Shown here one piece after another: positions 46,165-55,663 of a stretch of DNA of 64,000 bases; the first letter of the stretch is position 1, and every line of letters begins with the position of its first letter. The position numbers and the translations under genes are program-made. This stretch comes from Asaia lannensis NBRC 102526. GTDB taxonomy: Bacteria > Pseudomonadota > Alphaproteobacteria > Acetobacterales > Acetobacteraceae. Below the pieces are notes generated by a model that was not told the DNA's origin, searched no databases, and saw only the letters and a program-made list of their open reading frames with translations. Location of the stretch: assembly GCF_024054035.1 (NCBI RefSeq), contig NZ_JAMXQU010000008.1, positions 1 through 64,000 on the forward strand, read 5' to 3'.

Positions 46165-46677
46165 ATGCTTGGTATTCTCCGCACCATATGGATGACGTTC
46201 CTGCACGTGTTTCATCGCAATGAAACCGTGCAGTATCCGGACGTCAAACCGTACCTGTCCCCCCGCTATCGCGGTCGTATCGTTCTCACCCGCGATCCCA
46301 GCGGTGAAGAGCGCTGCGTGGCGTGCAATCTCTGCGCGGCAGCCTGCCCGGTGGATTGCATCAGCCTGCAGAAAGGCGAGAAGGAAGGACGCTGGTATCC
46401 GGAATTCTTCCAGATCAATTTCTCACGCTGCATTTTCTGCGGTTTCTGTGAGGAAGCCTGCCCGACCTATGCCATTCAGCTCACGCCCGATTTCGAGATG
46501 AGTGAATATGTGCGCCAGAACCTGGTTTACGAGAAGGAAGATCTCCTGATCAGCGGACCCGGCAAGGTACATGATTACAGCTTCTATAATGTGTCGGGGC
46601 TCAAGATCCCGGGCAAGAATAAAGGTGAAGCCGAAAATGAAGCCAAGCCTATCGACATTCATGCACTGATGCCCTGA
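46165..46677 (+). CDS. nuoI: NADH-quinone oxidoreductase subunit I
   Basis: 170 residues with two [4Fe-4S] motifs (N6a, N6b): [16 protein letters not shown] near 52 and [16 protein letters not shown] near 90. It bridges the peripheral arm to N2 in NuoB. A GAGG site lies in the 13-base gap after nuoH. Confidence 0.97.
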   Translation: MLGILRTIWMTFLHVFHRNETVQYPDVKPYLSPRYRGRIVLTRDPSGEERCVACNLCAAACPVDCISLQKGEKEGRWYPEFFQINFSRCIFCGFCEEACPTYAIQLTPDFEMSEYVRQNLVYEKEDLLISGPGKVHDYSFYNVSGLKIPGKNKGEAENEAKPIDIHALMP

Positions 46678-46679
46678 TC

Positions 46680-47183
46680 ATGAATATCATGCTTGAACTC
46701 TATGGGTTGATCGCCATCGGCGCGACTGCGTTGGCGATTACTCGCACCATCCCCGTGCACGGCCTGCTTTATCTTGTCGTGTCTCTTCTGGCGCTTGCCT
46801 GCATGTTCGAACAGCTTGGCGCACCTTTTGCCGCCATGCTCGAAATCATCGTCTATGCCGGCGCGATCATGGTCCTGTTCGTCTTCGTGGTCATGATGAT
46901 CAATCTCGGCCAGCCGGACCAGCTTCGTGAAAAAGGCTGGTTTGCCGGTGGCGCCTGGGTCGGACCGGGCGTGATCACGCTGATGCTCATGGGCCTGCTG
47001 ATCTATGGCGTAACCCACAGCACCATGGCGGTGGGCACGGTAGGCGCGCCGATCGGTCCCAAGGCAGTCGGCCTGACGCTTTACGGACCCTATATCCTGA
47101 CCGTCGAGCTCTCCTCTTTCCTGCTTCTGGCAGGTCTTGTGAGCGCCTATCACATCGGCCGCCGGATCGGAGGGAAATCCTGA
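46680..47183 (+). CDS. nuoJ: NADH-quinone oxidoreductase subunit J
   Basis: 167 residues with five membrane helices. The conserved TM3 stretch [22 protein letters not shown] near 52-73, with the pi-bulge glycine and Tyr/Glu residues, is intact. Two bases after nuoI. Confidence 0.96.
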   Translation: MNIMLELYGLIAIGATALAITRTIPVHGLLYLVVSLLALACMFEQLGAPFAAMLEIIVYAGAIMVLFVFVVMMINLGQPDQLREKGWFAGGAWVGPGVITLMLMGLLIYGVTHSTMAVGTVGAPIGPKAVGLTLYGPYILTVELSSFLLLAGLVSAYHIGRRIGGKS

Positions 47184-47184
47184 T

Positions 47185-47496
47185 ATGACTGCTGCCGATC
47201 CCAATGGCGCGCTCATTGTCGCCGTCATACTCTTTTCACTCGGAGCGTTGGGCGTTCTCGTGCGCCGCAACCTGCTCTTCATGCTGATGTCGACCGAAAT
47301 CATGCTTAATGCCGCGTGCCTCGCGTTCATCGCGGCGGGCACACGCTGGCATATGGCAGACGGTCAGGTCATGTTCATGATGGTGGTCGCTTTTGCCGCA
47401 GCAGAATCTGCTGTCGGTCTCGCCATTATCCTGCGCATGCATGCAGCCGGACGCTCCACGCTTGATGCCGATACCGGCAACCGTCTGGGGGGTTAG
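47185..47496 (+). CDS. nuoK: NADH-quinone oxidoreductase subunit K
   Basis: 103 residues with three membrane helices and the two membrane glutamates of the proton path, in MSTEIMLNA (near 38) and [11 protein letters not shown] (near 73). The final 15 residues form a polar tail. One base between the nuoJ stop and this ATG. Confidence 0.96.
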   Translation: MTAADPNGALIVAVILFSLGALGVLVRRNLLFMLMSTEIMLNAACLAFIAAGTRWHMADGQVMFMMVVAFAAAESAVGLAIILRMHAAGRSTLDADTGNRLGG

Positions 47497-47500
47497 TCTC

Positions 47501-49339
47501 GTGGCCATGCTGCTTCCGCTCGTCATTTTCTGCCCCCTTGCCGTCTCCATCATCCTGATGCTGACCGGGGGCAAGCTGCCTGCACGGGCCACCACGCTGC
47601 TTGTCGGCGCGGGTATGGGTCTTTGCGCGCTTTTTGCCGTCATTTCGGCTTCCAGCTTTCTGACGGGGCCTGACTCGCTCGGCTCCCTGCACGTCGTGCT
47701 GTGGAACTGGATGAATGTCGGTTCCTTCAACGCCCAGATTGCCCTGACGCTCGACCGGCTTTCGCTGGTCATGATGCTTGTCGTCTCCTGCGTCGGCTTC
47801 CTGATTCTCGTCTATGCCTGTGCCTACATGTATGACGATCCGGATATCGCCCGGTTCTTCACCTACATGACGCTCTTCGTCGCCTCCATGCTGCTGCTGG
47901 TTCTGGCGTCCGATCTGCTGGGTGTGTTCATCGGCTGGGAAGGCGTGGGTCTTTGCTCCTATCTTCTCATCGGGTTCTGGTATGGCGAGCAGGCCAATGC
48001 CATCGCTGCACGCAAGGCCTTCGTGGTCACGCGCGTGGGCGATGCGCTCTTCCTGCTGGGCATGCTGCTGATGGCGACCGCCATCGGCTCGCTCGATATT
48101 CCCACCCTTCTTGCCGTCGGTCCGCACGCGGCTCCGCGTACGCTGACGCTCGGCATGTTCCTGCTTCTCGGCGGTGCCATGGCCAAGTCGGCTCAGGTGC
48201 CGCTGCAGACATGGCTGCCTGACGCCATGGCCGGACCGACGCCTGTTTCGGCTCTTATCCATGCCGCGACCATGGTGACGGCCGGTGTCTATCTTCTGGC
48301 GCGTCTGCATGGCCTGTTCGTGCTGACGCCGCTTGCAATGTATGCCTGTGCGATCGTCGGTTTCGTTACCATCCTGCTCGCCGCGGGCAGTGCTCTGGTC
48401 CAGACCGACATCAAGCGCATCCTCGCCTATTCGACGATGAGCCAGCTCGGCTACATGTATCTGGCGCTGGGCTGCGGTGCTTGGCATGCGGCTATGTTCC
48501 ATCTTGTTACCCACGCCTTCTTCAAGGCGCTGCTCTTCATGGCCGCAGGGTCGATCATCCTGCGCGTCCATCACGAGCAGGACATTTTCAAGATGGGCGG
48601 TCTGCGCAAGGATATGCCCTGGGTGTTCACGGCGTTCCTGATCGGCTCTGCCGCTCTTGCAGGACTGCCGCTGATCACGGCCGGGTATTTCTCGAAGGAA
48701 CTCATTCTGGGCAGTGCCTATGATATGAGCCCCGTTCTCTGGGCCGGTGCGCTTTTCGGAGCATTCCTGACCTCCATCTATATCTTCCGCTGCGTGTTCA
48801 TCGTGTTCTGGGGCGCTCACCGCACCCATGCTCACGGCAAGTCGGGCATCGCCATGGCATTGCCCATGGGTATCCTCTCGGTACTGGCCATCGCTGGCGG
48901 CTGGATGGAAATGCCCGACGCCATTGCGCACGTGCATATCTTCTCCAACCTCCTGGCACCGGTACTCGGTGCGATGCCTGAAGAGCACAACACCAGACTG
49001 CTCATCATCGGATCGCTCGTGCCGATCGCCGGTGTGACCCTTGCCTGGACGCTGTGGCGCCCGAAGGGCACTGCGCCGGTGGCAGCAGAAAGCCCCGCCA
49101 TTTCGACGCTTCGCGCCGATTGGGGTTTCGACACGCTGTATGACTGGGTTTTCGTGCGGCCGTTCATGGTGCTTGGTCATCTGAACCGCCGTGATTTCAT
49201 CGATCGTTTCTATGATCTGGTTGCAGCCCTGACCCAGGGCGGTGGATACGCTGTTGCGAAGCTGCAGAGCGGCCAGGTGCGTCGCTATGCCGGCTGGATC
49301 GCAGCAGGAACGGTTGCAGCTCTTTGTCTGGCGGTATGA
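47501..49339 (+). CDS. nuoL: NADH-quinone oxidoreductase subunit L
   Basis: 612 residues from a GTG at 47501, eight bases after a GGGGGG site; ATG at 47507 is the alternative, while the frame reaching 47393 lies in nuoK. Antiporter-like subunit with the long lateral helix at the C-terminus. Proton-path residues are kept: Glu in VFIGWEGVGLCSYLLIGFW near 145, Lys in AKSAQVPLQTWLPDAMAGPTPVSAL near 225, and Lys in TDIKRILAYSTMSQLGYM near 305. Its stop overlaps nuoM. Confidence 0.97.
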   Translation: MAMLLPLVIFCPLAVSIILMLTGGKLPARATTLLVGAGMGLCALFAVISASSFLTGPDSLGSLHVVLWNWMNVGSFNAQIALTLDRLSLVMMLVVSCVGFLILVYACAYMYDDPDIARFFTYMTLFVASMLLLVLASDLLGVFIGWEGVGLCSYLLIGFWYGEQANAIAARKAFVVTRVGDALFLLGMLLMATAIGSLDIPTLLAVGPHAAPRTLTLGMFLLLGGAMAKSAQVPLQTWLPDAMAGPTPVSALIHAATMVTAGVYLLARLHGLFVLTPLAMYACAIVGFVTILLAAGSALVQTDIKRILAYSTMSQLGYMYLALGCGAWHAAMFHLVTHAFFKALLFMAAGSIILRVHHEQDIFKMGGLRKDMPWVFTAFLIGSAALAGLPLITAGYFSKELILGSAYDMSPVLWAGALFGAFLTSIYIFRCVFIVFWGAHRTHAHGKSGIAMALPMGILSVLAIAGGWMEMPDAIAHVHIFSNLLAPVLGAMPEEHNTRLLIIGSLVPIAGVTLAWTLWRPKGTAPVAAESPAISTLRADWGFDTLYDWVFVRPFMVLGHLNRRDFIDRFYDLVAALTQGGGYAVAKLQSGQVRRYAGWIAAGTVAALCLAV

Positions 49340-50838
49340 TGATGTTGGCACTTCCCGCTCTTGTTCTGATCCCCTTCATCGGGGGGCTCGCGGCCTGGCT
49401 TGTCGGGCTGCGCGGTGCCTCGCGTGCCGCCTGGGCTTCTTCTCTCATCACGCTCGTCCTGACGGTGATCCTGCTTGCGCAGGTCACGATCAGCACGCTT
49501 TCCTCAGGCGCAGGTACGGGGGGATGGCTGGGTCATTTCTCCATGGCCTGGGTGCCGATGCTGGGCATCAATGTCCGGTTCGACATCGACGGTCTGAGCC
49601 TGGTCATGCTCTGGCTCAATGCGCTGATCTCGCTGCCTTGCGCGCTGCTTAGCGCACGCAATGTGACCGACCGTGCCGGGCTGTTCCAGTTTCTGCTTCT
49701 GGCGACGGTGGCCGGGATCAACGGCGTCTTCATGGCGACCGACCTGTTCCTGTTCTTCTTCTTCTGGGAGCTGATGCTGCTGCCGCTGTTCGGGGTCATC
49801 CTGATCTGGGGCGATGCAGGCCGTCAGCGCGCTGCGCTGAAATTCTTCCTGTTCACGCAGGGCAGCGGTCTGCTGATGCTTCTGGCCATTCTCGGCCTCG
49901 TCATCGTCAATGCCCAGCGGACCGGTGTGATCACCTTCGATTACTTTGCCCTGTCGCAGACGGCGATGATCGCCCCGATCGCTCCCGTCCTGATGCTCGG
50001 TTTCTTCATCGCTTTTGCGGTCAAGCTGCCGATGGTGCCTTTCCATTCATGGCTGCCTGATACTTATGCCGCATCGCCTACCGCTGCGAGCATTCTGCTT
50101 TCGGGCGTACTGGCCAAGACGGGTGGTTACGGTCTGATCCGCTTTGTGGTGATGCTGTTCCCGCAGGCTTCGGCACATCTGGCACCGATCGCCATGACAC
50201 TGGGTGTCGTCGGCATTCTCTACTGTGCCTGGCTGGCTGTGGCGCAGGACGATATCAAGCGCCTGATCGCCTATTCCTCCATCAGCCATCTCGGTTTCAT
50301 CCTGCTGGGCGTGTTTTCGGGCACGCGCATCGGTATGGAAGGTGCGATCGTGCAGATGGTGGCTCATGGTCTGAGCACCGGCGCGCTCTTTGTGATTGCC
50401 GGTCTGCTCGAAGACCGTCTCGGCACACGAGACATGTCCAGAATGGGCGGTCTCTGGCCCGCCATGCCGCAGTTCTCGGCTCTTGCCATGTTCTTCGCGG
50501 CGGCTTCGCTGGGCTTGCCGGGGCTGGGCAACTTCATCGGTGAATTCTTGGTGCTCATGGGCACGTGGCAGGTCAGCCATGTCATGACGTTCTTTGCAGC
50601 CGCAGGCCTCGTATTGTCCTCGGTCTACTCGCTCACCATGATGCTGCGCGTTTTCTACGGTCCTAAAAAGACCGACGCGGCGGCACCGCTCGGTGCGCCT
50701 TCCATGCCGCATCTGGCCGTTCTCGGTGTGGCAGCCCTTCTTCTCCTCGCGCTTGGCGTCTATCCGCAGCCGGTTCTGAACCTTTCGGCACCGGCCAGCC
50801 CCCATGTCGTGAGCATCGCTCAGGAGCAGGCCCAGTAA
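49336..50838 (+). CDS. nuoM: NADH-quinone oxidoreductase subunit M
   Basis: 500 residues. Three ATG codons in a row at 49336, 49339 and 49342; the first overlaps the nuoL stop. Glu in FFFFWELMLLPLFGVI near 140, Lys in AVKLPMVPFHSWLPDTYAASPTAAS near 230 and Lys in DDIKRLIAYSSISHLGF near 310 mark an active antiporter-like subunit. It ends one base into nuoN (TAATG). Confidence 0.97.
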   Translation: MMMLALPALVLIPFIGGLAAWLVGLRGASRAAWASSLITLVLTVILLAQVTISTLSSGAGTGGWLGHFSMAWVPMLGINVRFDIDGLSLVMLWLNALISLPCALLSARNVTDRAGLFQFLLLATVAGINGVFMATDLFLFFFFWELMLLPLFGVILIWGDAGRQRAALKFFLFTQGSGLLMLLAILGLVIVNAQRTGVITFDYFALSQTAMIAPIAPVLMLGFFIAFAVKLPMVPFHSWLPDTYAASPTAASILLSGVLAKTGGYGLIRFVVMLFPQASAHLAPIAMTLGVVGILYCAWLAVAQDDIKRLIAYSSISHLGFILLGVFSGTRIGMEGAIVQMVAHGLSTGALFVIAGLLEDRLGTRDMSRMGGLWPAMPQFSALAMFFAAASLGLPGLGNFIGEFLVLMGTWQVSHVMTFFAAAGLVLSSVYSLTMMLRVFYGPKKTDAAAPLGAPSMPHLAVLGVAALLLLALGVYPQPVLNLSAPASPHVVSIAQEQAQ

Positions 50839-52286
50839 TGTCCTTCTCGTTCCTCCCCAATGCGGTGCTGGTGCTGTGCCTCGGAAGCCTGGTGCAGCTC
50901 GCAGCCATCTCCTGGCGGCGTCATGTCGCACGCGATGCGATCTTGTGCGTAATCGTCCTTCTGGCTTCCCTGGTCTCGATCATGATGCCGACGGCCCTGA
51001 TCATGACGGGAGCCATGCCGCTTTTTGCGCCCGATACCTGGTCGTCTTTCTCGGGTGCGCTGATCATTCTCTCGGCACTCGCCATTGTCCTGATGTCGCG
51101 TCATGGCGCCATCAGCGCCGACCCGACCGTGAATAGCGAGTTTTTCCTTCTGCTCACGCTGGCAACGCTGGGTGCGGTCGCAATGACCGGCGCAGTTCAT
51201 TTCGTGTCGTTCTTCCTCGGTCTGGAAACGCTCAGCCTTGCTCTTCTCGGCCTGATTGCGTTCCGTAACGAGCGTCTGGATGCCGGCGAAGCAGCGATGA
51301 AATATCTGCTGCTCTCCGGCGTGGCCTCGGCCACGATGGTGTTCGGTTTTGCCCTGATCTATGCGGAAACGGGCTCACTGCGTTTCGCTGCACCCGATCT
51401 GAGTCATGTGCCCGAACCCATGATCGGCACGATGGGTATGATTCTCATCCTGACAGGCATGTTCTTCAAGCTTTCAGCCGTGCCGTTCCATCTGTGGCTG
51501 GCCGATGTGCTTGAAGGTACGTCCATCCCGGTTGCGGCACTGGTGGCGGTCACATCCAAGATTGCCCTCTTCGCGGCCATGCTGCGCTATTTCTCTTCGG
51601 TCAATCTCTATGTGCCGAGCGCACAGGTGAACGAGATTCTGATCGTGGCGGTGCTCAGCATGCTGGGCGGTAACCTCATGGCCGTCGTGCAGACCGATCT
51701 GCGTCGCCTTCTGGCCGGGTCGTCCATTGCCCATGTCGGTTATCTTCTGGTGGCTTTCCTGTCGCCGGGTCCGTTCGGTGTGGCTTCTGCAGCCTTCTAT
51801 ATGGCGGCTTATGCCGTCTCGACACTGGGTGTGTTCGCCATCATGAACGGTGTGATGCCCCAGGGCACGGATATCCGTGAATGGCACGGTCTGTTCCGTC
51901 GCAAGCCGGCAGCGGCTCTGGCGATGTCGATCATGCTGATCTCTCTGGCAGGTATCCCGCCAGCAGTTGGCTTCTTTGCAAAGTTCTACGTCGCGGCAGC
52001 CGGCGTTTCGGCGCATCAGACATTGCTGCTGTTCGTGCTGATCCTGAGCAGCACGATCGGTCTGTTCTATTACCTGCGTCTGATCCTGATCATGCTGACG
52101 CCCGCGCCGTCCGATCGAGAAACCCGTGCAGAACTGACGGCTCCCACGCCGGTCAATGCCGCTCTGATCACGGTTCTGGCTTGCGCCACCATCCTGCTTG
52201 GCGTCTGCCCCAGCACGCTGGTCCAGCGCGCCCAGTCCCTGGTTGTTGCGCCGCCTCTGCCTGCGGCACCGATAAACCTGCCCTGA
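50838..52286 (+). CDS. nuoN: NADH-quinone oxidoreductase subunit N
   Basis: 482 residues, third antiporter-like subunit. Glu in FFLGLETLSLALLGL near 130, Lys in FFKLSAVPFHLWLADVLEG near 215. Last gene of the operon; a strong terminator follows 33 bases after the stop. All subunits A-N are present, so complex I should be complete and proton-pumping. Confidence 0.97.
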   Translation: MSFSFLPNAVLVLCLGSLVQLAAISWRRHVARDAILCVIVLLASLVSIMMPTALIMTGAMPLFAPDTWSSFSGALIILSALAIVLMSRHGAISADPTVNSEFFLLLTLATLGAVAMTGAVHFVSFFLGLETLSLALLGLIAFRNERLDAGEAAMKYLLLSGVASATMVFGFALIYAETGSLRFAAPDLSHVPEPMIGTMGMILILTGMFFKLSAVPFHLWLADVLEGTSIPVAALVAVTSKIALFAAMLRYFSSVNLYVPSAQVNEILIVAVLSMLGGNLMAVVQTDLRRLLAGSSIAHVGYLLVAFLSPGPFGVASAAFYMAAYAVSTLGVFAIMNGVMPQGTDIREWHGLFRRKPAAALAMSIMLISLAGIPPAVGFFAKFYVAAAGVSAHQTLLLFVLILSSTIGLFYYLRLILIMLTPAPSDRETRAELTAPTPVNAALITVLACATILLGVCPSTLVQRAQSLVVAPPLPAAPINLP

Positions 52287-52319
52287 CAGGGCAGGGCATA
52301 GGCCGTCATTTGCTTATCG

Positions 52320-52354
52320 AAAGCTGCATGTCCCCGGGGCATGCAGCTTTTTTT
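52320..52354 (+). terminator. Rho-independent terminator of the nuo operon
   Basis: An 11-base perfect stem (52320-52330 with 52340-52350), nine-base GC loop, followed by a T-run at 52348-52354. It separates nuoN from cobG, so the cob genes need their own promoter in the 38 bases before cobG or read-through. Confidence 0.9.
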
Positions 52355-52392
52355 ATGGGTGCCTGTCTTCAGGGCGGGCTATCACAGGACGC

Positions 52393-53496
52393 ATGACACG
52401 CGTTCCGATACGAAAAGGCTGGTGCCCCGGCCTTTACGCCCCCATGCAGACCCATGATGGATGGCTTGTGCGTGTGACGCCCGATTTCGTGGGGCTTACC
52501 GCAGGTCAATTCCGGTTTCTCATCGATTATGCCATGCGTCACGGTAATGGCAGCATGACCCTCACCCTGCGTGGCAATCTCCAGCTGCGTGGGCTCGATG
52601 AGGCAAGTGCACGCGCTTTTGCGTCTCGGGCCGTTATGCATCGTCTCGGACTTGCCGATCCTGCGCAGGAGGCACGACGGCGTATTCTGTTCACCTCGCC
52701 CCTGGCCGGTCTCGACCCCGATTGCGCACCGGACACACTTGCTCTTGCACGCGATATCCAGTGCGTATTGCAAAACCTGCCCGCGTACTGGCGTGCACCT
52801 GAAAAATTCAGTCTGGCGATTGATGGTGGCGGCCTCGTTCCTGTTGGTGCCTTGCGCGCCGATCTGGCATTACGTTGTGAAAATGGTGAATGGCGCCTGT
52901 ATGAGGGAGCGCACTGTCACGCGCCGTGCAGAGAGGATCTTATCCAGTCTGTCATGGCGGCGCTCTTGCGCATGACAGAAGCGGCCGGGACGGGACGGGC
53001 CCTGCATCGCGCCGCGCCTTTCACTGGGCATGTGCCGCCTCTTCTGGGAGCATTTCTCCCGGGCTGTTTCGGGGCGAGAGCGGTGCTCGGCACACTGGAC
53101 GCGCGGCATTGTGAAATACTTGCTGATAGCGGCGCCACACTCCGGCTGACGCCATGGCGGGGTCTTGTGCTCGACCGGGTCATTGCAACGCCGGATCTGA
53201 TTACAGACCCGGACGATTACCGTCTTGATGTTGTGGCCTGTCCGGGGCAGGCGCGCTGCGCGCAGGGACTGGCCTTTACCCAGCGCGATGCGCTGTCTCT
53301 CGCTCCCGATCTCGGGGGAAGGAAACTGCATGTCTCGGGCTGCGCCAAATCCTGTGCTTCGCACGATATGCACGATGTGACGCTGGTTGCCAGCGAACGA
53401 GGATACGATCTGATCTGGCAGGGTAAAGCCAGTGACACACCCATAGAGACTGGTCTTGGCGTCGAGGACGTGCGAAGGCGTCTGCGTCAGACGTGA
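52393..53496 (+). CDS. cobG: Precorrin-3B synthase
   Basis: 367 residues of the nitrite/sulfite reductase ferredoxin-like family. CobG uses O2 to hydroxylate precorrin-3A and contract the ring in the aerobic cobalamin path. The [4Fe-4S] binding set CPGQARCAQG (near 278-287) and SGCAKSCASHD (near 315-325) is complete, and the opening RKGWCPGLYAPMQTHDGWLVRV is family-typical. First gene of the cobG-H-I-J block. Confidence 0.95.
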   Translation: MTRVPIRKGWCPGLYAPMQTHDGWLVRVTPDFVGLTAGQFRFLIDYAMRHGNGSMTLTLRGNLQLRGLDEASARAFASRAVMHRLGLADPAQEARRRILFTSPLAGLDPDCAPDTLALARDIQCVLQNLPAYWRAPEKFSLAIDGGGLVPVGALRADLALRCENGEWRLYEGAHCHAPCREDLIQSVMAALLRMTEAAGTGRALHRAAPFTGHVPPLLGAFLPGCFGARAVLGTLDARHCEILADSGATLRLTPWRGLVLDRVIATPDLITDPDDYRLDVVACPGQARCAQGLAFTQRDALSLAPDLGGRKLHVSGCAKSCASHDMHDVTLVASERGYDLIWQGKASDTPIETGLGVEDVRRRLRQT

Positions 53497-53550
53497 CAGG
53501 CTCGGATGTGACAGGCAAGGACAGGCACCGCCCATGATTGAGGGAAACCC

Positions 53551-54186
53551 ATGACCCAGGGGAGCTACGATTACATCCATGACGGCGCGACGATCTATGC
53601 GCAGTCTTTCGCAACGATCCGGGCCGAGGCCGATCTGTCGGCCTATGCGCCAGATGAGGCACGCGTCGCCGTGCGCGTCATTCATGCCTGCGGCATGGTG
53701 GATATTACCCGTCACCTCGCTTTTGCGCCGGGCTTTGTAAAGGCCGCCCGCACTGCGTTTCTGGCAGGAAAACCGGTGTTGTGCGATTCGGAAATGGTTG
53801 CCCACGGTGTGACGCGCGCCCGTCTGCCTGCCGGTAATCAGGTCATATGTACGTTGCGCGACGAGCGCACGCCTCCGCTCGCGGCATTTTTGGGTAATAC
53901 GCGCTCCGCCGCCGCAGTCGATCTGTGGGGAGACGATGTCGATGGCGCTGTCGTGGCCATAGGCAACGCCCCGACGGCGTTGTTCCGGCTGCTCGAACTT
54001 ATAGAGCGCGGTGGCAAGCGCCCTGCCGCAATTATCGGCATGCCCGTCGGTTTTATCGGGGCAGCTGAGTCGAAAGAGGCACTCGCCGCCTTCAACGAAA
54101 TTCCCTGGGCCATTGTGCGTGGCAGACAGGGGGGAAGCGCCATGGCTGCCGCCTGTGTGAACGCTCTGGCTAGCGAGAAAGAATGA
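53551..54186 (+). CDS. cobH: Precorrin-8X methylmutase
   Basis: 211 residues. It moves a methyl group from C-11 to C-12 to make hydrogenobyrinate. Catalytic His and partners are seen in VRVIHACGMVDITRHLAF near 43-60; PVGFIGAAESKEAL near 168 is also kept. 54 bases after cobG; overlaps cobI by four bases. Confidence 0.97.
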   Translation: MTQGSYDYIHDGATIYAQSFATIRAEADLSAYAPDEARVAVRVIHACGMVDITRHLAFAPGFVKAARTAFLAGKPVLCDSEMVAHGVTRARLPAGNQVICTLRDERTPPLAAFLGNTRSAAAVDLWGDDVDGAVVAIGNAPTALFRLLELIERGGKRPAAIIGMPVGFIGAAESKEALAAFNEIPWAIVRGRQGGSAMAAACVNALASEKE

Positions 54187-54905
54187 CAGGCATCTGCCAG
54201 ATTCTCGGCATGGGGCCGGGCGATCCCGAATTGCTGACGCTCAAGGCCGTACGCCATCTGGCCGGAGCCGAGGTTGTGGCGTGGTTTGCTGCCTGCGGCA
54301 GGCCCGGCCATGCGCGTGTCATTGCGGGCGAATATGTGCCCGCAAACGCACGCGAGCTGCGCTTCGATTATCCTTTCACGACCTCAGTCTCTGTGGAGGA
54401 TCCGCGCTATCTTACCGATATGGCGGCATTTTACGACGGCTGCGCCCAGACCCTGTCTGCCGAGCTGGCACAGGGGCGGCGCATTGCGCTGCTCTGCGAG
54501 GGCGATCCGTTCCTTTACGGTTCGGCCATGTATCTTTTCGACCGGCTCAGCCCACGTTTTCGCTGTGAGATCGTCCCCGGTATTACGGGAATGAGCGGTT
54601 GCTGGTCGGCCGCTCATCTGCCCATGGTGCATGGCGACGATATACTCAGTGTGCTGCCCGCCACACTCGACGAGGCGAGTCTTTCTGCCTGGCTCGAACG
54701 CGGCGATGCCCATGTCATCATGAAAATCGGGCGTAACTTTGCGAAAGTCCGTGCCGCCTTGCAGCGTAGCGGCCGCCATGAAAAGGCGGTTTATGTCGAG
54801 CGGGGCACGCAGAGCGGACAAGTCTGCCTGCCGCTCGATCAGGCACCGGAAAAAGCGCCCTATTTCTCGATGGTCCTCGTACCTGGGCGGACAAGAGCGC
54901 GATGA
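54183..54905 (+). CDS. cobI: Precorrin-2 C20-methyltransferase
   Basis: 240 residues, SAM-dependent tetrapyrrole methylase fold: GMGPGDPELLTLKAVRHL at the N-terminus, LCEGDPFLYGSAMYLFDRL near 103, VPGITGMSGCWSA near 132. It overlaps cobH and cobJ by four bases each. Confidence 0.96.
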   Translation: MTGICQILGMGPGDPELLTLKAVRHLAGAEVVAWFAACGRPGHARVIAGEYVPANARELRFDYPFTTSVSVEDPRYLTDMAAFYDGCAQTLSAELAQGRRIALLCEGDPFLYGSAMYLFDRLSPRFRCEIVPGITGMSGCWSAAHLPMVHGDDILSVLPATLDEASLSAWLERGDAHVIMKIGRNFAKVRAALQRSGRHEKAVYVERGTQSGQVCLPLDQAPEKAPYFSMVLVPGRTRAR

Positions 54906-55663
54906 ATCCGGTTCTGTATGTCGTCGGCCTCGGCCCCGGATCTCCGGGCCAGATTACCGATGAGGCACGCAATGCCCTGGCGGAAGCGACGGATATTCTC
55001 GGCTACGGGCTTTATGTCAGGCGTGCTCTCGCCTTGGGGGCATCGCCTTCGGCTGAGGCGCATGTGACCGATAATCGCGAGGAACTCGATCGTGCCCGCC
55101 ATGCGCTGCAACTGGCCATGACAAATCAGGTTCCGGTGGTGGTATCTGGGGGCGATGCTGGTGTGTTCGGCATGGCGAGTGCCATTTTCGAAGCGGTGTC
55201 GCAGGGTCCCGAGGCGTGGCGCAGTATCGACATACGCGTAATTCCCGGTGTGAGTGCGGTACTGGCGGTGGCAGCCGCGCTCGGTGCGCCATTGGGTGGC
55301 GATTTCTGCGTGATATCGCTGTCGGACAATCTCAAACCCTGGGAAGTCGTCGCCAGACGGCTCGCCTTGGCCGCAGAGGCGGGATTTGTCATCGCACTCT
55401 ATAATCCACGCTCCATGGCGCGCCCCGATCAGCTCGATGAGGGTCTTGCCGTATTGCGTGAGAAACTGCCGGGTGAAACGCCTGTCGTTTTCGCCCGTGC
55501 GATCGGTCGCCCGGATGCACAGGTGAGGCATGTCTCGCTGGCTGAAGCAAAGGGCGAGTATGCCGATATGAGCACGCTCGTGCTTGTCGGCTGTGCCTGC
55601 ACGCGGATGATCGAGCGCGCAGAAAAAATGCCCTGGCTCTATACGCTAAGGCGCGTCCCCTGA
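54902..55663 (+). CDS. cobJ: Precorrin-3B C17-methyltransferase
   Basis: 253 residues. Methylates C-17 during ring contraction in cooperation with CobG. GLGPGSPGQITDEA at the start, VSGGDAGVFGMASAIFEA near 80, IPGVSAVLAVAAALGAPLGGDFC near 115 and ALYNPRS near 165 mark the family. Its 3' end overlaps the convergent cobK by 18 bases. Confidence 0.96.
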   Translation: MNPVLYVVGLGPGSPGQITDEARNALAEATDILGYGLYVRRALALGASPSAEAHVTDNREELDRARHALQLAMTNQVPVVVSGGDAGVFGMASAIFEAVSQGPEAWRSIDIRVIPGVSAVLAVAAALGAPLGGDFCVISLSDNLKPWEVVARRLALAAEAGFVIALYNPRSMARPDQLDEGLAVLREKLPGETPVVFARAIGRPDAQVRHVSLAEAKGEYADMSTLVLVGCACTRMIERAEKMPWLYTLRRVP

